Below, in pieces: positions 1 to 5,248 of a DNA stretch of 5,248 nt. The notes beneath the pieces were generated by a model. That model was not told the origin of the DNA. It made no database searches and saw only the letters and a list, made by a program, of their open reading frames with translations. Origin of the DNA: Pseudomonadota bacterium (GTDB lineage Bacteria; Pseudomonadota; Alphaproteobacteria; Rhizobiales; Xanthobacteraceae); NCBI GenBank assembly GCA_021779635.1, contig JAJYAH010000554.1, forward strand, positions 1 to 5,248, read 5' to 3'. The first letter of the stretch is position 1, and each line of letters starts with the position of its first letter. The position numbers were made by a program, and so were the translations under genes.

Positions 1-1
1 C

Positions 2-310
2 GTCGGCGAAATGATCAGGGTGATTCATTTGTGTCAGGCGCACGGCATCCAGGTAACGCCGCACAGCCCGTATTTCGGACCCGGCTTCGTCGCCTCGATT
101 CATATCGCGGCGGCGCTGGTCGAGAAGCCGATGATCGAGGTTCTCTGGCTCGACATGGAAGCCAATCCATTCGATCCCTGGGTCCGCGCCGTCGGTGGGA
201 GAGTGCGGGTCCCGGATGGCCCGGGTCTCGGCTGCGATCCCGATCCCGACATTCTCAAGCGCTTTGCCAGCGGCACGGCGACGCGCACCGAGCGAAAGCC
301 GAAGCCGTGA
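2..310 (+). CDS. Enolase-superfamily (mandelate racemase/muconate lactonizing enzyme) protein, C-terminal part, 5'-truncated
   Basis: Only the last 102 codons are present; the start lies before the window. The fragment matches the end of the TIM-barrel and the closing C-terminal segment of the mandelate racemase/muconate lactonizing enzyme family. The stretch GIQVTPHSPYFGPG (fragment residues 15-28) aligns with the strand that carries the catalytic His in mandelate racemase (GIPMSSHLF, from memory), so His21 of the fragment is the likely general base. The Glu in MIEVLW (residue 46) sits where mandelate racemase has Glu317. The Pro-His-Ser-Pro-Tyr-Phe context differs clearly from the next gene, so the two are divergent paralogues rather than a recent duplication. 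The gene ends in TGA at 308-310, overlapping the GTG start of the next gene, which points to co-transcription and translational coupling. Metal ligands and the Lys motif lie outside the window, so reaction and substrate cannot be assigned. Confidence 0.85.
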   Translation, partial: VGEMIRVIHLCQAHGIQVTPHSPYFGPGFVASIHIAAALVEKPMIEVLWLDMEANPFDPWVRAVGGRVRVPDGPGLGCDPDPDILKRFASGTATRTERKPKP

Positions 311-1389
311 AGGTAACCGCCGTAGAAACCCTTCCGGTACTCGTGCCGCTCGCCAGTCCGATCGGCAGCGCGCTCGGCCCGATCCACAGTTTCGGCTGTA
401 TTCTTGTTTCGGTCAGAACCGATGCCGGCATCACCGGCGAGAACCTCATCTTCACGCTCAACGGCCGGCGCACCAAGGTACTGCGTCAGATGGTCGATGA
501 ATTGGCCGATCTGGTTGTCGGACGCGATGCAGGCCATATCGCGGATTTCTGGGCACGCGCCTGGAAGGATATCAATTTCCTTGGCCACAAGGGAGTGCCG
601 GTGGTCGGCATATCCGCGCTCGACGGCGCACTCTGGGATGCGCTCGGCAAGGCCTCTGGCCTTCCGCTGTATCGATTGCTGGGCGGAGCAAAGACGGTTG
701 TGCCGGCCTATCAGAGCGCCGGGCTGTGGCTGTCGTCATCGACCGACGAACTGGTGGCCGAAGCCGAACGCTTCGTCGCGCAGGGTTTCAAGGCCATGAA
801 GATGCGGCTCGGTTCGCCCGATCCGAACACCGACATCATGCGTGTCAAGGCGGTACGCGATGCGATCGGCCCCCATATCAAACTGATGGCTGACGCCAAT
901 CAGGGTCTCAACGAGGCGCAAGCGATCCGGCTTGGCCGGATGCTCGAGCCATTCGACCTGACATGGTTCGAGGAGCCGCTGCCGGCGTGGGATCTCGAAG
1001 GTCTTGCGCGAGTATCCGCGGCACTCGACACGCCCATCGCCAGCGGCGAGACCGAGTACACCCGTTACGGTTTTCGCCGCATGCTGGAATTGCGCTCCGC
1101 CGATATCCTGATGCCGGACCTGCAGCGCGTCGGCGGCGTCAGCGAATTCATGCGCGTCGGCCACATGGCGGAAAGCCACGATGTGCCGGTATCAAGCCAT
1201 CTGTTCCCGGAGACCAGCATCCAGGTGCTCGGTGCGCTCGCGAACGCCATCTATCTCGAATACATGCCGTGGTTCTCGAAGCTCTATCATGAAGAATTAG
1301 TATTCAAGGACGGCAACGCCATCGTCCCCGAACGACCCGGCTGGGGCTTCACCTTCAATTACGACTATGTCCGGCATCTGAACCAATAA
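307..1389 (+). CDS. Mandelate racemase-like enolase-superfamily enzyme (racemase or acid dehydratase)
   Basis: A complete 360-residue cytoplasmic enzyme of usual family length. The N-terminal capping domain (about 1-125) is followed by the (beta/alpha) barrel. Visible active-site positions line up with Pseudomonas mandelate racemase at a constant offset of one residue: Lys165 in MKMRLG; Mg2+ ligands Asp196 (ADANQG), Glu222 (WFEEP) and Glu248 (SGET); the Asp271/His298 dyad (MPDLQ, VSSHLF); and Glu318 (LEYM). The exception is Arg167 where mandelate racemase has the S-specific base Lys166. Known chemistry of the family is Mg2+-assisted removal of the proton alpha to a carboxylate. With the His-Asp dyad intact and the second Lys lost, dehydration or one-sided chemistry is more likely than free racemisation; this is inference. 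The GTG start at 307 is chosen because it begins the first conserved strand (VTAVETLPV) and overlaps the upstream TGA. Only a weak purine stretch precedes it, so translation probably depends on coupling. An in-frame ATG at 31 would add 92 residues read out of frame through the upstream gene. Confidence 0.9.
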   Translation: MKVTAVETLPVLVPLASPIGSALGPIHSFGCILVSVRTDAGITGENLIFTLNGRRTKVLRQMVDELADLVVGRDAGHIADFWARAWKDINFLGHKGVPVVGISALDGALWDALGKASGLPLYRLLGGAKTVVPAYQSAGLWLSSSTDELVAEAERFVAQGFKAMKMRLGSPDPNTDIMRVKAVRDAIGPHIKLMADANQGLNEAQAIRLGRMLEPFDLTWFEEPLPAWDLEGLARVSAALDTPIASGETEYTRYGFRRMLELRSADILMPDLQRVGGVSEFMRVGHMAESHDVPVSSHLFPETSIQVLGALANAIYLEYMPWFSKLYHEELVFKDGNAIVPERPGWGFTFNYDYVRHLNQ

Positions 1390-1417
1390 GTCGCAGGATA
1401 TTTTTCCGCCCGTGCTA

Positions 1418-1446
1418 TGGACATTGCTTCCCGGTCAAGTTCAAAT
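1418..1446 (+). promoter_or_regulatory. Possible sigma70-type promoter for the transporter genes
   Basis: TGGACA (1418-1423, five of six matches to TTGACA) is followed after exactly 17 nt by TCAAAT (1441-1446, four of six matches to TATAAT). It lies in the only sizeable gap of the window, about 95 nt upstream of the binding-protein start. The -10 candidate overlaps the 8-base palindrome CAAATTTG (1442-1449), which could be part of an operator. Such hexamer pairs occur by chance, and the region is richer in A/T than its surroundings simply because it is non-coding. The transporter could also be read from a promoter upstream of the enolase-superfamily genes. Confidence 0.3.
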
Positions 1447-1494
1447 TTGGCCGTTCAGGTTTTAAGCCGTCACAAGCCGGAACGACAAGACGGA

Positions 1495-1515
1495 CGCCCG
1501 CAGCAACGACGGGCG
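1495..1515 (+). promoter_or_regulatory. Small hairpin in the leader of the binding-protein gene
   Basis: CGCCCG (1495-1500) and CGGGCG (1510-1515) form a perfect 6-bp G/C stem around a 9-nt loop. It ends 16 nt before the Shine-Dalgarno. No T-run follows, so it is not an intrinsic terminator. It might stabilise the 5' end of the message or affect translation, but a stem this short is easily a chance event in GC-rich DNA. Confidence 0.2.
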
Positions 1516-1531
1516 CCGGCAAGGAAACAAA

Positions 1532-1537
1532 CGGAGG
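1532..1537 (+). promoter_or_regulatory. Shine-Dalgarno that fixes the binding-protein start
   Basis: CGGAGG lies 5 nt before ATG 1543. This decides between three in-frame starts: ATG 1417 (no purine box and 42 extra residues ahead of a signal peptide), ATG 1543, and ATG 1549 (spacing of 11 nt). Confidence 0.8.
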
Positions 1538-1542
1538 CCTTC

Positions 1543-2739
1543 ATGCGCATGTCTCGTCGTGACCTTTTGTTAGGCAGCGCGAGCGCGCTGAGCGCCGCAA
1601 CGCTCCCATTTCCAAAGCCCGCGATTGCGCAGTCGGAACCGATCAAGATCGGCTGCCTGGCCGCGATGACCGGACCGAGTTCGGCGCCGACCATCGGCTT
1701 CAACCGCGGCGTGAACTTCGCCGTCGACGCGATCAACGCCGCCGGCGGCGTCAAGGGCCGCAAGATCGAGATCGTCATGCGCGACACCCAGGGCGATCCG
1801 ACCAAGGCGGTGAACGCCACCCAGGAATTGATCAGCCAGGTCAAGGTCCACGCGATTTGGGGGCCGCTGAATTCGGGCGAGGCGCTTGCCGTCACGCCGA
1901 TCATGGCGCGCGCCAAGATGCCGGACATTCATCCTTGTGTCGTCGAGAGCCTGATCGACCCCAAGAAATTTCCGAATGCGTTCCGCATGGCGCCTTCGAT
2001 CAGTCAATGGGACGACGCCGCCCGCAATTATTGCCTTAATATCCTCAAGGTAAAAAAGGTTGCCGTGATCGGCGACACCACGGGTTATGGCGTGACCGCC
2101 GTCGGTGTGTCGGTGACGGCCTTCAAGAAGGACGGTGCGGAAGTGGTCTATCAGGCCAACGTCGATTCCACCCAGCCCGACATGACCCCTGACATGCTGC
2201 GCGCCAAAGAGGCCGGCGCTGAAGCGATCGTGGTCTGGAGCGTCTCGACCGGCATGGAAGCACGAATGTTCAACAGCCGCGCGGCGATGAACTGGGACGT
2301 TCCGTTCGTCGGTCATCCGTCAATGTCCTCCGGCGAAATCGCCGGGCTGGTCGAGAAGCCCGCCAACTGGAAAAAAGTTTACGCCATCGGCTACAAGAGC
2401 TGCAGTTACGATACCGCCGGCAAGCTGCCGGCGAAGAGCGAGGATCTCGTTGGTCGTCTGCTCAAGGCCAATGTCGTGATCAACGATACGCTGCTGTGGT
2501 GGGTCGCCGGCGGGATCGATGCGATCGAGCTGATTGCCAAGGCCGTCGCCGAAAGTGGATCCACCGACAGCGAGGGCATCGTCAAATATTTGAATACGCT
2601 GTCGAAGTATCCCGGCTACTTCGGCACCTACACATTCACACCGACCCAGCATAACGGCTATCCGACCGACGAGATCGTGATGTCGGAGGCCTCTACCGCC
2701 AAGAACGGCACCTTCGCGGTGGCTCCGGGGTATACCTGA
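1543..2739 (+). CDS. HAAT/Liv-type ABC transporter periplasmic substrate-binding protein with Tat-like signal
   Basis: A 398-residue type I periplasmic binding protein of the leucine/branched-chain amino acid (Peripla_BP_6) family. The leader has a twin-arginine motif, SRRDLLLG (residues 4-11), then an Ala/Ser/Leu stretch and an AIA-Q junction, so cleavage after Ala29 is likely. Export by the Tat route is therefore suggested, and there is no lipobox Cys. The mature protein opens with the family strand PIKIG and CLAAMTGPSS; NRGVNFAVDAINAAGGVKGR and the WGPLNSGEAL segment (106-115, ligand-contact region in the family) follow. Four Cys remain in the mature part (38, 132, 164, 287); whether they form disulfides is unknown. 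Its role is to capture the ligand and deliver it to the permeases encoded immediately downstream. The ligand is not determinable by eye: HAAT proteins also bind aromatic acids, ureides and other carboxylates, and two enolase-superfamily enzymes upstream suggest an organic acid. Confidence 0.93.
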   Translation: MRMSRRDLLLGSASALSAATLPFPKPAIAQSEPIKIGCLAAMTGPSSAPTIGFNRGVNFAVDAINAAGGVKGRKIEIVMRDTQGDPTKAVNATQELISQVKVHAIWGPLNSGEALAVTPIMARAKMPDIHPCVVESLIDPKKFPNAFRMAPSISQWDDAARNYCLNILKVKKVAVIGDTTGYGVTAVGVSVTAFKKDGAEVVYQANVDSTQPDMTPDMLRAKEAGAEAIVVWSVSTGMEARMFNSRAAMNWDVPFVGHPSMSSGEIAGLVEKPANWKKVYAIGYKSCSYDTAGKLPAKSEDLVGRLLKANVVINDTLLWWVAGGIDAIELIAKAVAESGSTDSEGIVKYLNTLSKYPGYFGTYTFTPTQHNGYPTDEIVMSEASTAKNGTFAVAPGYT

Positions 2740-2759
2740 GGCTGCGGAAAGCGCATCAG

Positions 2760-3617
2760 ATGCTCGCCTCGATTCTCGCAACTGGTCTCGCGGCTGGCGC
2801 GATCTACGCGCTCGTCGGGATCACCTACAACACCATGTTCTCGACCTCGAGGGTGATGAGTTTCACCGCCGGCCAGCTCGCCATGCTCGGCGGCGTGTTC
2901 GGCTCGATGTTCGTGCTGAAGATGGGTCTGCCGATCCTGGTCGGATTCCTTCTGACGCTGCTCGGCTGCGCGATCATCGGGGTGATCACCGAGTTCGTCG
3001 CGGTACGGCCTGTACTCAAGAGCCTCGACCAGCATCTCTATGTACTTTCGACTCTGGCGCTTGCGCTGATGATCCAGCAGGTGGCGGCGATCAAATGGGG
3101 CACCGAACCACAGCCCTTTCCACGCCTGATCGGTTGGGGAGGCGGGGCGTGGGACGAAAAGTTCTGGCTGCCGGTCGCAGCCTGCGCGATCACCATTATC
3201 GGCCTCGAATATCTGTATCGCCGGACGCTGGTGGGCCGCGCGTTCCTGGCTATCGCGGAAGACAATTTCGCCGCGCGCGCGCTAGGACTGCCTGAACGCA
3301 ATTTGCGCATCGCCAGCTACGCGCTCGCCGGAATCATCGGCGGCGTTGCCGGATTTTCCGGCGGCGAGTTGCTGCTGGCGTTTTTCGCCAATGGCGCACT
3401 CTTGAATTTCTACGGCTTCGTGCCGGTGGCGCTCGGCGGACTCGGCAATAACCGCGGCGCCATCATCGGCGGTCTCGCGCTTGGCCTGTTCCAGCAGGCC
3501 GCGAATTTCCTGGTCGGCGGCATCTTCTCCTCGGTGGCCGTGTTCGCGCTGTTCATCGTCGTTCTGCTGGCGGCGCCGCAAGGTTTGTTCGGCTCGTCGA
3601 CGACAAGGAGGGTGTGA
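2760..3617 (+). CDS. livH: LivH-type ABC transporter inner-membrane permease
   Basis: A 285-residue, very hydrophobic protein of normal LivH length. The start (LATGLAAGAIYALVGITYN) and the following SFTAGQLAMLGG region are typical of the LivH branch. The cytoplasmic coupling segment GRAFLAIAEDNFAARALG (about 159-176), which contacts the ATPase subunit in this family, is followed by a Gly-rich membrane segment (AGIIGGVAGFSGG) and by VPVALGGLGNNRGAIIGG, another family hallmark. It forms half of the translocation pore. The gene begins 20 nt after the binding-protein stop with only a weak purine box (GGAAAG, 2746-2751), with no hairpin between them, and ends in TGA sharing one base with the next ATG, so it is in one transcript with both neighbours. 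The symbol is used at family level; the transported substrate need not be leucine. Confidence 0.93.
   Translation: MLASILATGLAAGAIYALVGITYNTMFSTSRVMSFTAGQLAMLGGVFGSMFVLKMGLPILVGFLLTLLGCAIIGVITEFVAVRPVLKSLDQHLYVLSTLALALMIQQVAAIKWGTEPQPFPRLIGWGGGAWDEKFWLPVAACAITIIGLEYLYRRTLVGRAFLAIAEDNFAARALGLPERNLRIASYALAGIIGGVAGFSGGELLLAFFANGALLNFYGFVPVALGGLGNNRGAIIGGLALGLFQQAANFLVGGIFSSVAVFALFIVVLLAAPQGLFGSSTTRRV
3605..3611 (+). promoter_or_regulatory. Shine-Dalgarno for the LivM-LivG fusion, inside the end of livH
   Basis: AAGGAGG, a near-perfect anti-SD match, lies 5 nt before ATG 3617 and within the last codons of livH. Together with the TGATG stop/start overlap this gives both its own ribosome site and coupling to livH. 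It supports ATG 3617 as the start. Confidence 0.8.
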
Positions 3618-5248
3618 TGGCCGCGGTCGCCACGGCCTCTGAACGCGGCGAAACGTACGCCTTTCGCGCGATCCTGCCGCAGCTCGCTCCGTTTGCCGGC
3701 ATCCTTGCGGTCGCCATGATCCTGCCGTTCGTCAGCAACGACTACTGGGCGCTGATCGGCACGCGGGCAGCGATCTACTGGGTGCTGGTCTCCGGCCTCA
3801 ACCTTGTCGTCGGCTTCGCCGGTCATCTGGCCATCGGCTATGTCGCGCTGCTGGCGCTCGGCGCCTATACGACAAGCGTGCTGGTTGCCGGCAATGTCGT
3901 GGCGCCGGTGCCGGTTTTCGCCGCATTGCCGATCGCGGGCTGCGTCGGCGCCGTGTTCGGGGTCATCGTCGGCTTGCCGGCCCTGCGCTTGCGCACGTTC
4001 TATTTCGCGATGTCGACGCTTGGCTTCGCCACCATCGTCACGCAGATTGCACTGGCCTGGCAGAGTGTCACCGGCGGCGGCATCGGCATTGCCGGTCCGG
4101 AATTTCCGGCACCCTTCAATACCGCCTGGGGCTACTATTATCTCTGCGTGGCGTTCGCGGCTTTCTCGACCTGGATGAGCGCCAACGTCGCCCACAGCCG
4201 GTTCGGCCGCGCCCTGATCGCGGTCCGCGACGCCGAAGTCGCAGCCGAAGCCACCGGCATTTCCAAACCGCGCATGCTGATCGCGATCTTTCTGTTCGCC
4301 GGCGCGCTGGCAGCGATTGCCGGCGGACTGTTTGCGAGCCTGCAGACCTACATCACGCCGGACGCTTTTACCTTCGATCTGTCGATCTTGTTCTTCATTG
4401 CGATCCTGATCGGCGGACGCGGCTCGATCCTGGGCCCGATGCTGGGGACCATCATACTGACCATCCTGCCGGAGATCGCAGCCCCCCTGGCGGCATGGTC
4501 GACGTTCCTCTTCGCAGCGCTGCTGCTGGCAATCGTGCTGGCGATGCCCGGCGGCATCGCAGCATTGCTCGACTTCCGCAACCGCCGTCCGCTCGCCAGT
4601 AACCGCGCCATCGTGCCGCGCCCGGCCGCGCTCGGCGACATCGCGCGCAAGACCGCGGGCGACAAGACGCTCAGCCTGCGCAACATCGTCCTGAGTTTCG
4701 GCAACGTCCGGGCGATCGACGGTCTCGATCTGGATGTGAAGCCGGGCGAGGTGCACGGCCTGATCGGCCCCAACGGCAGCGGCAAGACCACTACGCTGAA
4801 CGTGATTTCGGGTTACTACGCGGCGTCCGCGGGAACGCTGGCGCTCGGCGCGGAAGCAATGCCGGCCGGAATGCCGGAAGTCCGCGCGCTGCGTGGCATC
4901 GCCCGCACGTTTCAAACGCCACGCGTGATCGGCGCGGCCTCCGTCCTGCAGAACGTGATGATCGGCGGCACCGTCGAGGGCGAAGCGACGTTTATCGAGG
5001 CGCTGCTGGCATTGCCGCGTCACTGGCGCGACGAGCGAAAGCTCGCGGCCTCTGCGCGCACGCTGCTTGGCGTCGTCGGACTGGAGCAGCTCGCTGACGT
5101 CCGCGCCGACCGCCTGCAGCACAGCGAGCTTCGTTTCATCGAGATCGCCCGCGCGCTGATGCTCGATCCGGACTTTTTGCTGCTCGACGAGCCGGCCGCG
5201 GGTCTGTCCGGCGACGAGATCGAACGCTTGGGCGCCCTGATCAAGGCG
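3617..5248 (+). CDS. livM-livG: LivM-type permease fused to LivG-type ATPase, 3'-truncated
   Basis: One uninterrupted frame of 544 codons that leaves the window without a stop. Residues about 20-318 are a LivM permease: SGLNLVVGFAG (59-69), GLPALRLRTFYFAMSTLGFA (119-138) and the coupling segment GRALIAVRDAEVAAEATG (197-214) are family hallmarks. A charged linker (about 319-350, DFRNRRP onward) joins it to an ABC ATPase domain. That domain shows an aromatic A-loop (Phe361), Walker A GPNGSGKTT (384-392, Lys390), Q-loop Gln433 (RTFQTP), Walker B FLLLDEP (520-526, Asp524, Glu525) and a D-loop region GLSGDE. The signature loop is unusual: LQHSE (500-504) stands where LivG has LSxGQ, though the following helix IEIARAL is normal. 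The H-switch and C-terminus are beyond the window. Normally LivM and LivG are separate proteins; fusion tethers one ATPase to one permease. A separate LivF partner is expected downstream but not seen. The first 20 or so residues are a soluble N-terminal extension. Confidence 0.93.
   Translation, partial: MAAVATASERGETYAFRAILPQLAPFAGILAVAMILPFVSNDYWALIGTRAAIYWVLVSGLNLVVGFAGHLAIGYVALLALGAYTTSVLVAGNVVAPVPVFAALPIAGCVGAVFGVIVGLPALRLRTFYFAMSTLGFATIVTQIALAWQSVTGGGIGIAGPEFPAPFNTAWGYYYLCVAFAAFSTWMSANVAHSRFGRALIAVRDAEVAAEATGISKPRMLIAIFLFAGALAAIAGGLFASLQTYITPDAFTFDLSILFFIAILIGGRGSILGPMLGTIILTILPEIAAPLAAWSTFLFAALLLAIVLAMPGGIAALLDFRNRRPLASNRAIVPRPAALGDIARKTAGDKTLSLRNIVLSFGNVRAIDGLDLDVKPGEVHGLIGPNGSGKTTTLNVISGYYAASAGTLALGAEAMPAGMPEVRALRGIARTFQTPRVIGAASVLQNVMIGGTVEGEATFIEALLALPRHWRDERKLAASARTLLGVVGLEQLADVRADRLQHSELRFIEIARALMLDPDFLLLDEPAAGLSGDEIERLGALIKA

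Noticed and set aside
31..306. N-terminal extension of the second enolase-superfamily gene to ATG 31.
   Set aside because: This stretch is an Arg/Gly/Ser-rich out-of-frame reading of the upstream gene; the conserved family N-terminus begins at GTG 307.
1401..1405. T-run just after the second enzyme gene as a possible terminator.
   Set aside because: No G/C hairpin precedes the five T residues.
1417..1542. Upstream ATG 1417 as start of the binding protein.
   Set aside because: It would put 42 polar residues before the signal peptide and has no ribosome binding site; ATG 1543 has CGGAGG at 5 nt.
1570..2316. A 248-codon - strand frame opposite the binding-protein gene.
   Set aside because: Composition is Arg/Asp/Gly/His-rich, there are no motifs, and it is fully antisense to a well-supported CDS.
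2415..2433. Perfect 7-bp inverted repeat CGCCGGC-5 nt-GCCGGCG inside the binding-protein gene.
   Set aside because: It encodes ordinary codons (AGKLPA) and has no T-run or intergenic location; GCCGGC is self-complementary and frequent in GC-rich DNA, so chance is the simplest explanation.
2320..3035. Overlapping - strand frames (2320-2781 and 2658-3035) spanning the binding protein/livH junction.
   Set aside because: Both are low-complexity charged translations antisense to two recognised genes; the 20-nt junction leaves no room for a separate gene or promoter.
3410..5122. A 570-codon open frame on the - strand opposite livH/livM-livG.
   Set aside because: Its translation is dominated by Arg, Asp, Gln, Gly, Ala and His with no recognisable fold, and it lies antisense to a frame with clear LivM and LivG motifs. 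Long antisense frames are common opposite GC-rich genes.

Overview
The window reads as GC-rich chromosomal DNA from an alphaproteobacterium, most likely of the Bradyrhizobium/Rhodopseudomonas type. That placement is an inference. It rests on strong G/C third-position preference, the style of the branched-chain-amino-acid-type (HAAT/Liv) ABC transporter, a Tat-type leader on its binding protein, and a LivM-LivG fusion arrangement I associate with rhizobia. All genes lie on the + strand and there are no RNA genes, mobile elements or CRISPR arrays.

Layout. (1) Positions 2-310 are the last 102 codons of an enolase-superfamily (mandelate racemase/muconate lactonizing enzyme) protein whose start lies upstream. 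(2) It overlaps by 4 nt (GTGA) a second, complete member of the same superfamily (307-1389, 360 aa), which keeps nearly every catalytic position of mandelate racemase except that the second Lys of the K-x-K motif is Arg. (3) A 153-nt gap (1390-1542) holds a possible sigma70-type promoter, a short hairpin and a clear Shine-Dalgarno. (4) Then come an ABC-transporter periplasmic binding protein with a twin-arginine signal (1543-2739), a LivH-type permease (2760-3617), and an open reading frame that starts on the last base of livH and runs off the window end (3617-5248). This last frame encodes a LivM-type permease fused in frame to a LivG-type ATPase.

How the genes may work together. The binding protein captures a small carboxylate or amino acid in the periplasm, the LivH and LivM membrane domains move it across the inner membrane, and the fused LivG domain (with a LivF partner probably encoded just downstream) supplies ATP hydrolysis. 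The two enolase-superfamily enzymes would then act on the alpha-proton of an imported carboxylate, by racemisation, epimerisation or dehydration. The substrate cannot be named from sequence alone. The HAAT family carries aromatic and other organic acids as well as branched-chain amino acids, and a neighbouring mandelate-racemase-like enzyme argues for a hydroxy acid or acid sugar rather than leucine.

Most worth a second look: the LivM-LivG fusion, its unusual ABC signature loop (LQHSE where LSxGQ is expected), and the K-to-R change in the mandelate-racemase-like active site.
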